NCBI RefSeq assembly: GCF_030817195.1
Contig: NZ_JAUSYZ010000001.1
Span: 1,612,001 to 1,676,000, forward strand
Source: Arthrobacter globiformis
GTDB lineage: Bacteria; Actinomycetota; Actinomycetes; Actinomycetales; Micrococcaceae
Direction: 5' to 3'
DNA: 64,000 bases
Below, in pieces: positions 1 to 7,457 of the stretch. Numbering within the stretch: position 1 is the first letter of the stretch; each line of letters opens with the position of its first letter. The notes below the pieces were generated by a model. The model ran no database searches. It had not been told where the DNA came from and was given only the letters and a program-made list of their open reading frames with translations. The position numbers were made by a program, and so were the translations under genes.

Positions 1-475
1 ACCAGCCGTCCATGGCCGTGAGAACCCTGCCGCGCTGCCGGCGCGGCGTGAACTCGCCCACCAACGCGTAGTCCACGGGAATGCAGCCGCCCAGGCCGAA
101 CCCGGCCATGAAGCGGAACACGCAGAACCAGAGGAAGTCGGGGGAGAAGGCGCCGAGGACCGTGAAAAGCGAGAAGATCAGCAGCGTGGCTGTGAAGGCC
201 TTCCTGCGCCCGATGGTATCCGCGATGGTGCCCCAGACGAAGGCGCCCAGGGCCATGCCGATCAGATTCGCCGTGCCGATCCAGCCGGCCTCGCCCGGGG
301 TGAGGCTCCAGTGCGTGGACAGCAGTGGAATGAGGATGCCGTTGAGGGTGACGTCCCAGGCATCGAACATGAATCCCAGGCCCCCGATCACGAAGATCCG
401 GCCCTGCACTTTCCAGCGCCACGGCAGTTCCTGGACTACCTGCTCGCCGCTGGGCACAGCGGTGTAAATATTCAT
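1..475 (-). CDS. MFS transporter, N-terminal part (runs off the window)
   Basis: This is the N-terminal 158 or so residues of a major facilitator superfamily permease; the rest lies beyond base 1. The ATG at 473-475 has a strong AGGAGG ribosome site just upstream. The protein has a hydrophilic N-terminus, a first membrane helix with the DAWD motif typical of sugar/aromatic-acid symporters, and then the family signature between helices 2 and 3 (GTIADTIGRRKAF). This points to proton-coupled uptake of a small organic acid, aromatic acid or sugar; the substrate cannot be read from this fragment. It is transcribed divergently from purH, with 180 bp between them. Confidence 0.85.
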   Translation of the reverse strand, partial: MNIYTAVPSGEQVVQELPWRWKVQGRIFVIGGLGFMFDAWDVTLNGILIPLLSTHWSLTPGEAGWIGTANLIGMALGAFVWGTIADTIGRRKAFTATLLIFSLFTVLGAFSPDFLWFCVFRFMAGFGLGGCIPVDYALVGEFTPRRQRGRVLTAMDGW

Positions 476-655
476 CTCGGCCTCCTGCTTAAACCTTACG
501 TTGCGTGAGGTCCCGGAGCGGGGGGCCCCCACGCCGGGAACAGCCCGGCCTTCACACTGGGCCAGTCAGCAGGAGGGGGTCCGTCGACACGATAAACTGG
601 GCCGTATCCCCACCAACCGCGGCACATCAACCGCGAGATAAAGACGGAGACTTTT

Positions 656-2326
656 GTGAGCTTGACGCAGCTTGACCGTGTTCCCATCCGCCGGGCCCTG
701 ATCTCGGTATACGACAAGACCGGTCTGGAGGAGCTCGCCAAGGGCCTGCACGCAGCAGGCGTCAAAATTGTTTCCACCGGCTCGACCGCCAAGAAGATCG
801 CCGCGGCCGGCATTCCGGTCCAGGAAGTCGAAGAGGTCACCGGTTCCCCCGAGATGCTCGACGGCCGGGTCAAGACCCTGCACCCGCGCGTCCACGGCGG
901 CATCCTCGCCGACCGCCGCGTCCCCGCCCACATGGAGACCCTCGCCAAGATGGAGATCGAGGCCTTCGACCTCGTCGTGGTGAACCTCTACCCGTTCGTG
1001 GAGACGGTCAAGTCCGGTGCCGCGCAGGACGACGTCGTGGAGCAGATCGACATCGGAGGGCCCGCCATGGTGCGCTCCGCCGCGAAGAACCACGCCGCCG
1101 TCGCCATTGTGGTGGACCCGACGTTCTACGGCGACGTGGTCCGTGCCGCCACCGAGGGCGGCTTCGACCTCAAGACCCGCCGCCGGCTCGCCGCAAAGGC
1201 GTTCGCGCACACCGCCACCTATGACACCGCCGTGGCCACTTGGACCGCCAGCCAGTTCCTCGACGAGGACGGCGACGGCGTCATCGACTGGCCGGCCTAT
1301 GCCGGCCTCGCGCTGGAACGCTCCGAGGTCCTCCGCTACGGCGAGAACCCGCATCAGCAGGCCGCCCTCTATGTCGACAAGGCAGCCCCCGCGGGCATCG
1401 CCCAGGCCGACCAGATCCACGGCAAGGCCATGAGCTACAACAACTTCGTGGACGCCGATGCAGCACTCCGTGCCGCTTACGACTTCGCGGAGCCCGCCGT
1501 GGCCATCATTAAGCACGCCAACCCCTGCGGTGTGGCAGTGGCGTCGCCTGACGCTGCGGACCCGATCGCCGACGCCCACGCCAAGGCACACGCCTGCGAC
1601 CCCGTCTCGGCCTTCGGCGGCGTCATCGCTGCCAACCGCACGGTCACCGCCGGCATGGCGCAGACCGTGGCCGGCATCTTCACCGAAGTGGTCATCGCCC
1701 CCGGCTTCGAGCCCGAGGCCGTAGAAATCCTCTCCAAGAAGAAGAACATCCGCCTGCTGGCGCTGCCCGAAGGCTACGGCCGCTACCCGGCCGAAATCCG
1801 CCAGGTCTCCGGCGGCGTGCTCGTCCAGATCACCGACAAGGTGGACGCCGACGGCGACAACCCCGCCAACTGGACCCTGGCAGCCGGCGAAGCCGCTGAC
1901 GACGCCACGCTGGCCGACCTCGCGTTCGCCTGGACCGCCTGCCGCGCGGCCAAGTCCAACGCGATCCTGCTCGCCTCCAACGGCGCGGCAGTGGGCATCG
2001 GCATGGGCCAGGTGAATCGCCTGGACTCCTGCAAGCTTGCCGTTGAGCGTGCCAACACGCTGGGTGTGCAGGTTGAGTCCGACGTCGACGGTGCCGGTGG
2101 CGCCACCAACGTCGGGACGGCAGGCGCCCCCGCCCGTGCCCGCGGCGCGGTAGCTGCCTCCGACGCGTTCTTCCCGTTCGCCGACGGCCTGCAGATCCTG
2201 ATCGACGCCGGTGTCCGGGCTGTGGTGCAGCCCGGCGGCTCCGTCCGTGACGAGGAAGTCGTCGCCGCAGCCAACGCTGCGGGCATCACCATGTACTTCA
2301 CCGGCGCGCGCCACTTCTTCCACTGA
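656..2326 (+). CDS. purH: Bifunctional AICAR formyltransferase / IMP cyclohydrolase PurH
   Basis: PurH catalyses the last two steps of de novo purine synthesis: formylation of AICAR with 10-formyl-THF, then closure to IMP. The GTG start is followed by the IMP cyclohydrolase (MGS-like) domain, with ALISVYDKTGLEEL near the N-terminus, STGSTAKKIA, and the GSPEMLDGRVKTLHP stretch. The C-terminal transformylase domain contains the KHANPCGVAVA catalytic motif and ends in GARHFFH, as in other PurH proteins. At 556 residues it is slightly longer than usual (about 520-540). It appears monocistronic, with a strong hairpin downstream. Its formyl donor pathway (glyA, folD, purU) lies about 35 kb away. 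I saw no riboswitch in its leader. Confidence 0.97.
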   Translation: MSLTQLDRVPIRRALISVYDKTGLEELAKGLHAAGVKIVSTGSTAKKIAAAGIPVQEVEEVTGSPEMLDGRVKTLHPRVHGGILADRRVPAHMETLAKMEIEAFDLVVVNLYPFVETVKSGAAQDDVVEQIDIGGPAMVRSAAKNHAAVAIVVDPTFYGDVVRAATEGGFDLKTRRRLAAKAFAHTATYDTAVATWTASQFLDEDGDGVIDWPAYAGLALERSEVLRYGENPHQQAALYVDKAAPAGIAQADQIHGKAMSYNNFVDADAALRAAYDFAEPAVAIIKHANPCGVAVASPDAADPIADAHAKAHACDPVSAFGGVIAANRTVTAGMAQTVAGIFTEVVIAPGFEPEAVEILSKKKNIRLLALPEGYGRYPAEIRQVSGGVLVQITDKVDADGDNPANWTLAAGEAADDATLADLAFAWTACRAAKSNAILLASNGAAVGIGMGQVNRLDSCKLAVERANTLGVQVESDVDGAGGATNVGTAGAPARARGAVAASDAFFPFADGLQILIDAGVRAVVQPGGSVRDEEVVAAANAAGITMYFTGARHFFH

Positions 2327-2354
2327 TTCCCACCGCGTCCCTAAACGCGGTCCG

Positions 2355-2385
2355 CTCGGCCAGGAAACCCGGGCGGCGTGGGCCC
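2355..2385. repeat. Diverged copy of the dispersed CTCGGCCAGGGAACCCGG intergenic repeat
   Basis: The segment just after purH resembles copies near 39.07, 41.75 and 49.64 kb that share the core CTCGGCCAGGGAACCC followed by GGCGGGCGTGGGCCC. This copy has lost one G (CAGGAAACCC) and has a shortened second half. All copies sit immediately downstream of coding sequences. Confidence 0.6.
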
Positions 2386-2390
2386 TAGCA

Positions 2391-2440
2391 AAAGCCCGAC
2401 GGCGGCTGCCCCCTTAGGGGGACGGCCGCCGTCGGGCTTT
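2391..2440 (+). terminator. Strong hairpin after purH
   Basis: AAAGCCCGACGGCGGC at 2391 pairs with GCCGCCGTCGGGCTTT ending at 2440, with a short CCCCCTTAGGGGG stem on top. It ends in TTT on the + strand and starts with AAA, so it could terminate purH and also the convergent unit ending at 2449. Confidence 0.9.
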
Positions 2441-2448
2441 AACCTGGG

Positions 2449-2586
2449 TTACTTTCCTGTGGCCTGGGGCTCCTCATCCTCCGGATCCGGCAACCGGATG
2501 TCCCGGGGGACCGCTTCGGCCATCCGTTCCGGCGTCCAGTAAGCCAGGATCTCCTCGGGTGCCTCGCTGACGCTGTGGCTCACCAC
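2449..2586 (-). CDS. Small ORF repeating the protease propeptide motif (YWTPERM)
   Basis: This frame encodes about 45 residues from a GTG at 2584-2586, or 59 from a GTG at 2626-2628 that overlaps the protease end. The peptide is acidic and contains AYWTPERMAEAVPRDI, which matches GYWTPERMRAAVPGDV at residues 53-68 of the adjacent secreted protease. It ends in EDEEPQATGK and a TAA next to the purH hairpin. I see no convincing ribosome site. It may be a remnant of a duplicated protease gene, a frameshifted tail of the protease ORF, or a real small co-transcribed peptide. There is no signal peptide in this frame. The similarity is read directly; the function is unknown. Confidence 0.4.
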   Translation of the reverse strand: MVSHSVSEAPEEILAYWTPERMAEAVPRDIRLPDPEDEEPQATGK

Positions 2587-2611
2587 ATCGCCAGAGGAGC
2601 CCGCATCATCC

Positions 2612-3613
2612 TTATTTCCTCTGTGCACTGTCGTAGACCTTCATGGTGGTGGAGCCCCAGAACGGTCCGAACATCGTGGTGGAATTCGTGCCATAGCCGT
2701 AGCTGTTGACGGAGTTCTGGAAGCCGTCCGCCCCGCTTGCCGCGTCCGTGTCGCCCTTGGCAAACCACGGGCCGCCCGAGGAACCGCCCGTCATGTCGCA
2801 CGAAATGCCCTGGGAGTTGAACTGCGGGTTGATGGTGTCATCCATGGCCGTGCCCGTGCAGCTGACCAGGGTCTGGCCGGTGAACGGGGCCGCGGCCGGG
2901 TACCCAAATGACTTGTACGTCAGGCCGCGGGGCTGGTTGAACTCCACTCCGGACGCCCCCACCACGTCGGCTAGGTACTTGCCTCCCACCCGGGCAACCA
3001 CGGCGAAGCCGGTGTCATACCGGATGTCGCCGTCGGAGGTCCAGTTCCGTGCCGCGTGCAGGGACCGAGCCGGCCACTGACCGTAGGGGGCCGTCCCGTT
3101 GACGTAGCCGGGAACGAAGACCCAGTTGGTGGCGAAGGCGCCGGGCCCCTCATTAACGCAGTGGCCGGCGGTGGCCACTAGGCTCTTGTTCCGGGCAGCG
3201 ACCGAGTTGCCGGAGCAGACGTAGTTGTTTCCGGCGAGGGTGAAGAAGACCTTGCCGATGTGCTTCACAGGGGCTTCATTTGTGTGCAGGGCAGTGGTGA
3301 CCGTGGTCTGTGCAGCGGTGCCGGCAAATCTCGTTGGGGCTCCAGACTCCAGTGCAGCATCGGACGAGGGGCCTTGGTTGTCCTGCCGGGCCACAGCCTT
3401 GGCGGCCAGCACATCACCGGGAACGGCGGCACGCATGCGCTCGGGTGTCCAGTAGCCCTGCGGGCTGGACACTGGGGTGCTTGCGACCTGTAGTTGAGTT
3501 GAGTCCTGCGACGTTGCAGAGGAGGCTGTTGCGCCGCCGATGGCGCTCACTGCCAGCAACAGGCCTGTGGAAAGGCTCAGAAGGCTGCCGGCCAGAGTCT
3601 TTTTGCTCGTCAT
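2612..3613 (-). CDS. Secreted trypsin-like serine protease
   Basis: This is a 333-residue extracellular S1-type peptidase precursor. Residues 1-31 form a Sec signal peptide (MTSKK, a hydrophobic core, then ATAS). A propeptide follows with the YWTPERM motif at 54-60, found in many actinobacterial secreted proteases. The catalytic domain starts near residue 115. The triad is visible: His151 in ATAGHC, Asp200 in YDTGFAVV, and Ser279 in GGSSGGP. Cysteine pairs flank the His and Ser regions. The ATG has an AGGA site upstream. A small ORF carrying the same propeptide motif follows on the same strand. The natural substrate cannot be inferred. Confidence 0.92.
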   Translation of the reverse strand: MTSKKTLAGSLLSLSTGLLLAVSAIGGATASSATSQDSTQLQVASTPVSSPQGYWTPERMRAAVPGDVLAAKAVARQDNQGPSSDAALESGAPTRFAGTAAQTTVTTALHTNEAPVKHIGKVFFTLAGNNYVCSGNSVAARNKSLVATAGHCVNEGPGAFATNWVFVPGYVNGTAPYGQWPARSLHAARNWTSDGDIRYDTGFAVVARVGGKYLADVVGASGVEFNQPRGLTYKSFGYPAAAPFTGQTLVSCTGTAMDDTINPQFNSQGISCDMTGGSSGGPWFAKGDTDAASGADGFQNSVNSYGYGTNSTTMFGPFWGSTTMKVYDSAQRK

Positions 3614-3986
3614 TGCGGTCCTACCTATCAGGTGGGGCGGGCCCCGGGAGGCACGCCAGGTGACTGATTGACCTACCCGGGGATGACAAGCTCGGTTATT
3701 GAGGATTCAAGTTTTGTTTGCCAGGTAGGGGTGGTACTGATCTGCCCCTGCCGCAAGGGGTTACAACTCAGTTCAGCCGCCGAAGCGGTATTCCTTTATG
3801 AGAGAAAGATTAGAGCTCCTCCGCGCCGGGGACAATGGATAGTGTGGCCGAAGACACAGGAACGTGGTCATGCAAGGGCATCCGGCCGTCCGCGTAAGGT
3901 TCATCCGGTTCACCTCGGGTAAGTTAAAGGTTGGTGAAATAGCCGGAATACCAGATACAAGCCGACCTTCAGGGAGACGCCCGAGC
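3614..3986. other. Divergent intergenic region between protease and icd
   Basis: These 373 bases hold no credible gene. The region is less GC-rich than its surroundings and must contain both divergent promoters. I see a short CCCC-TGCCGCAA-GGGG hairpin near 3745-3760 and an AGGGAGA ribosome site for icd at 3971-3977. An in-frame extension of icd upstream to 3864 exists, but it has no conserved residues and I do not accept it as coding. Confidence 0.5.
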
Positions 3987-6206
3987 ATGGCCAAAATTAT
4001 CTATACCCACACCGACGAAGCGCCGATGCTGGCCACATATTCGTTCCTGCCGATCATCGAGGCGTTCGCCTCCACGGCAGGTGTGCAGGTGGAGACCCGC
4101 GACATTTCGCTGGCCGGCCGCATCATCGCCGTCTTCGGCGACTACCTCACTGAAGAGCAGCAGATCGGCGACGCCCTGGCTGAACTCGGTGAACTGGCGA
4201 AGAAGCCGGAAGCCAACATCATCAAGCTCCCCAATATCAGCGCATCCGTGCCGCAGCTGAAGGCCGCCATCGCCGAACTTCAGTCCCAGGGCTACAGGCT
4301 GCCGGACTACCCGGACAACCCCACGTCCGACGAAGAGACCGCCATCCGGTCCCGCTACGACAAGATCAAGGGCTCCGCCGTGAACCCGGTCCTGCGTGAA
4401 GGCAACTCGGACCGCCGCGCACCGCTGTCGGTCAAAAACTACGCCCGCCAGAACCCGCACTCCATGGGAGCCTGGACCCCCGAGTCCAAGACCAACGTGG
4501 CACACATGGAGGCCAACGACTTCCGCTCCAACGAAAAGTCCGTGGTTATCCCCGCCGACGGCACCATCGAAATCCAGCTGGTTCGCGAGGACGGCACGGT
4601 CAAGGTCCTGAAGAAGGCCTTCCCCGTCCTTGCCGGTGAGGTCATCGACGGCACCGTGATGCGCGCTGCCGCCCTGGACGAATTCCTGGCGGCACAGGTG
4701 GCCCGCGCCAAGGAAGAGGGCGTGCTCTTCTCCGCACACCTGAAGGCCACCATGATGAAGGTCTCCGACCCCATCATCTTCGGCCACGTGGTGAAGGCTT
4801 ACTTCTCTGAGCTGTTCGACACCTACGGCAAGCAGCTCGCCGCGGCTGGCCTCAGCCCCAACAACGGCCTCGCCTCCATCCTCAACGGACTGGACGAGCT
4901 GCCCGAGGACGTCCGCGAAGGCGTCCAGGCCGCCATCAAGAAGGGCCTGGAAGAAGGCCCCGCGATCGCCATGGTCGACTCCGACAAGGGCATCACCAAC
5001 CTGCACGTCCCCAGCGACGTCATCGTGGACGCCTCCATGCCCGCCATGATCCGCACCTCCGGCCACATGTGGGGCCCGGACGGCCAGGAAGCCGACACCC
5101 TGGCAGTCCTCCCGGACAGCTCCTACGCCGGCATCTACCAGGTTGTCATCGACGACTGCCGCGCCAACGGCGCCTTCGACCCCACCACCATGGGCACGGT
5201 CCCGAACGTCGGCCTCATGGCCCAGGCCGCCGAAGAATACGGCAGCCACGACAAGACCTTCGAGGCCCAGGTCCCCGGCAAGATCCAGGTGGTCGACGGC
5301 TCGGGCAACATCCTGATCGAACACGAAGTTGCCCCGGGTGACATCTGGCGCGCCTGCCAGACCAAGGACCTCCCGATCCGTGACTGGGTGAAGCTGGCCG
5401 TGAACCGCGCCCGCGCCTCCCAGACCCCCGCCGTGTTCTGGCTCGACGAGACCCGCGCACACGACGCCAAGCTCATCGAGAAGGTCCGCGAATACCTGCA
5501 GGAGCACGACACCGAGGGTCTGCAGATCGAGATCCTGTCCCCGGTGAAGGCCACCGCCTTCACCCTGGAGCGCATCCGCAAGGGCGAGGACACCATCTCC
5601 GTCACCGGCAACGTGCTCCGCGACTACCTGACGGACCTGTTCCCGATCCTGGAACTGGGCACCAGCGCCAAGATGCTGTCCATCGTTCCGCTGATCAACG
5701 GTGGCGGGCTCTTCGAGACCGGTGCCGGCGGCTCCGCCCCGAAGCACGTCCAGCAGCTGCTGAAGGAAAACCACCTGCGCTGGGACAGCCTGGGTGAATT
5801 CCTGGCACTGGCCGTCAGCTTCGAGCACCTGGCCAACACCACGGACAACGCCCGCGCCCAGGTCCTCGCGGACACCCTGGACCGCGCCACCGGTACGTTC
5901 CTGCTGGAGAACAAGTCCCCGAGCCGCAAGGCCGGCGAGATCGACAACCGCGGCAGCCACTACTACCTGGCCCAGTACTGGGCACAGGAACTGGCCAAGC
6001 AGACCGAGGACGCAGAACTGGCAGCCTCGTTCGCATCGGTCGCCGACGCGCTGACCTCCAACGAGGAAGCCATCGTTTCCGAACTGCTGGGCGTCCAGGG
6101 CCAGCCGGTGGACATCGGCGGCTACTACCGCCCCGACGCCGAGAAGGCTGCAGCCGTGATGCGGCCGTCCGCAACGCTCAACAAGATCGTCGCCAGCCTG
6201 GGCTAA
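3987..6206 (+). CDS. icd: Monomeric NADP-dependent isocitrate dehydrogenase
   Basis: This enzyme oxidatively decarboxylates isocitrate to 2-oxoglutarate with NADP in the TCA cycle. The 739-residue length and the N-terminus (MAKIIYTHTDEAPMLATYSF) identify the large monomeric IDH family found in actinobacteria and some proteobacteria, unrelated in size to the about 45-kDa dimeric type. Conserved blocks are visible across the whole length (SVKNYARQNPHSMGAW, IEILSPVKATAFTLERI, NRGSHYYLAQYWA). The ATG at 3987 is chosen because AGGGAGA lies 9 bases upstream and conservation begins there. A rho-independent hairpin follows. The gene is monocistronic and divergent from the protease. Confidence 0.97.
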   Translation: MAKIIYTHTDEAPMLATYSFLPIIEAFASTAGVQVETRDISLAGRIIAVFGDYLTEEQQIGDALAELGELAKKPEANIIKLPNISASVPQLKAAIAELQSQGYRLPDYPDNPTSDEETAIRSRYDKIKGSAVNPVLREGNSDRRAPLSVKNYARQNPHSMGAWTPESKTNVAHMEANDFRSNEKSVVIPADGTIEIQLVREDGTVKVLKKAFPVLAGEVIDGTVMRAAALDEFLAAQVARAKEEGVLFSAHLKATMMKVSDPIIFGHVVKAYFSELFDTYGKQLAAAGLSPNNGLASILNGLDELPEDVREGVQAAIKKGLEEGPAIAMVDSDKGITNLHVPSDVIVDASMPAMIRTSGHMWGPDGQEADTLAVLPDSSYAGIYQVVIDDCRANGAFDPTTMGTVPNVGLMAQAAEEYGSHDKTFEAQVPGKIQVVDGSGNILIEHEVAPGDIWRACQTKDLPIRDWVKLAVNRARASQTPAVFWLDETRAHDAKLIEKVREYLQEHDTEGLQIEILSPVKATAFTLERIRKGEDTISVTGNVLRDYLTDLFPILELGTSAKMLSIVPLINGGGLFETGAGGSAPKHVQQLLKENHLRWDSLGEFLALAVSFEHLANTTDNARAQVLADTLDRATGTFLLENKSPSRKAGEIDNRGSHYYLAQYWAQELAKQTEDAELAASFASVADALTSNEEAIVSELLGVQGQPVDIGGYYRPDAEKAAAVMRPSATLNKIVASLG

Positions 6207-6245
6207 CCTGCCCGGTCCGCGGCTGAGCTCCCGAGCTGAGCAGTA

Positions 6246-6286
6246 GAAGCGCCCCGCCACTCGTTTGAGTGGCGGGGCGCTTCTTT
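6246..6286 (+). terminator. Intrinsic terminator of icd
   Basis: GAAGCGCCCCGCCACTC, the loop GTTT, then GAGTGGCGGGGCGCTTC followed by TTT. This is a near-perfect 17-bp stem with a T tract. Confidence 0.95.
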
Positions 6287-6317
6287 GCTTGCCGGGACTT
6301 CCGGCCGGGAGGCTGAG

Positions 6318-6465
6318 TTACCGGTCCGGGATGTCGTCGCGGCGGGTATCCGTATGCCGGGTTTCGGTCCGCGGTTCACCTGTGTCGTTGTCCCCGTAGG
6401 GGGCGTCGACGGCCATGTCCGGGTCCGTGCTGACGGGCCGTTCAGTTGCGGAAGCATCGTAGGCG
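6318..6465 (-). pseudogene. Probable displaced C-terminal tail of the SRPBCC protein (alternative frame)
   Basis: In the frame offset from the SRPBCC ORF, reading stays open from 6737 to a stop at 6318. Its last 70 residues (YSEGAGMDAVPGRTYESG onward, ending RRDDIPDR) have the acidic, hydrophilic composition of normal actinobacterial tails. The in-frame end of the annotated ORF is Arg/Gly-rich (GGRHGRRPGPHLRIR). I infer that a one-base insertion or two-base deletion in the repeat moved the reading frame. A sequencing error in the repeat is equally possible. Confidence 0.4.
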
Positions 6466-7185
6466 TCACCGGATTCGTAGGTGCGGCCCGGGACGGCGTC
6501 CATGCCTGCCCCCTCGGAATAACGCGGTGCTCGCGCCTGGGTCACCGTTGCCTCCTGCCGCTGTAGCCCCGATACCGACGCCGGCTGCTCCAGCCCCGGC
6601 CCCGGCTCCCGTTCCGGTTCCGGTGGTTCCGACGCCGGCTCCGGTGGTTCCGACGCCGGCTCCCGTTCCGGCTCCGGTGCCTGTGCCGAGTCCCGTGCCG
6701 GCCGCCGCGGAACCCGCGTCACCTTCCACCTCGCCACCGCTCACGCTTTCACGCCAGGCGCCGGTTTCCGTGTCCCGTTCCTCGATGAACTTCTTGAACT
6801 TCTTCAGGTCCGAGGCGACCTGCCGGGAATCAAGTCCGGTGGCTGCACCAAGCTTTTCCACTGCCGTTTCAGGCTCCCAGGTCAGCTCGACATTCACTTT
6901 GGTCTCGTTGGCGCCCAGGGACTCAAACCAAACGGTGCCCGAGTTGCGTGGCTCGTTCAGGCTCTCCCAGGTGACGCGCTGGTCCGGCTCCTGGACGGTG
7001 ATCTGGGCGTCGTACTCGCGCTTCACACCCGCAATGCTGGTTTCGAAATGAACAGTGGTGTCATCGAGCTGGCGGACGGCGTCCACTCCGCTCATGAAAT
7101 TGGGGAAATCCTCAAACTGGGTCCATTGGTTATAGGCCTGGCGTACGGGGACATCGACAGTGATCGATTCCTGGACAGTTGCCAT
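6466..7185 (-). CDS. SRPBCC (polyketide cyclase/START-like) protein with Gly-Thr-Ala repeat tail
   Basis: The first 140 residues form an SRPBCC ligand-binding fold: ITVDVPVRQAYNQWTQFEDFPNFM at the start, with WES..EPRNSGTVWFESL and WEPETAVEKLGAATGLD further on. This family binds hydrophobic ligands, and members of this subtype are common near stress genes; the ligand is unknown. After about residue 150 the protein becomes a low-complexity GTGAG/GVGTTGA tail encoded by tandem DNA repeats, then about 30 basic residues to the stop at 6466. Another frame on the same strand continues with a more natural, acidic, hydrophilic tail to 6318. A repeat-associated frameshift is therefore likely near 6600-6700. 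An AGGAG site precedes the ATG. Confidence 0.8.
   Translation of the reverse strand: MATVQESITVDVPVRQAYNQWTQFEDFPNFMSGVDAVRQLDDTTVHFETSIAGVKREYDAQITVQEPDQRVTWESLNEPRNSGTVWFESLGANETKVNVELTWEPETAVEKLGAATGLDSRQVASDLKKFKKFIEERDTETGAWRESVSGGEVEGDAGSAAAGTGLGTGTGAGTGAGVGTTGAGVGTTGTGTGAGAGAGAAGVGIGATAAGGNGDPGASTALFRGGRHGRRPGPHLRIR
6622..6663 (-). repeat. 21-bp tandem duplication inside the SRPBCC tail
   Basis: GGTGGTTCCGACGCCGGCTCC occurs twice head to tail (6622-6642 and 6643-6663), embedded in a wider GGTTCCGGTGCC-type low-complexity tract. On the coding strand it gives the GVGTTGA repeat. Confidence 0.8.
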
Positions 7186-7457
7186 GCGTGGTTCACTCCT
7201 TCAGCATACGGGCGGATGGGCCCGTGGTTCTGATTGCCTTGTTCGGGTGGAACACCTCCAACGTAGCGGGAAGCAGCTGGCATTTGAAGAGACAGCCAAG
7301 TCCGTTGACTATGAAGCTCGGAACGCTCAAATGACGGCCCGCGGTTGTGGGCGGCCACCGGCTTTCATAGGGTACTAAGCAGGCTTATCTTTTGGTCGGG
7401 CGCCCAGCGCCAACGGCCGAGTCCGGTTAGGCCACCGCTTCGGAAAGGATCCTCCCT

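Noticed and set aside
476..655. Riboswitch in the purH leader
   Set aside because: The leader lacks the ACCAGGGAGCG and CGCCTGGGC blocks of the ZTP class and shows no other aptamer that I recognise.
566..2323. 585-residue open frame antisense to purH
   Set aside because: Produced by codon bias of the high-GC purH gene. There is no conserved motif or ribosome site, and purH itself is certain.
3969..6260. 763-residue open frame antisense to icd
   Set aside because: Same GC-frame effect; low-complexity Gly/Val/Asp composition with no recognisable domain, while icd is conserved over its whole length.
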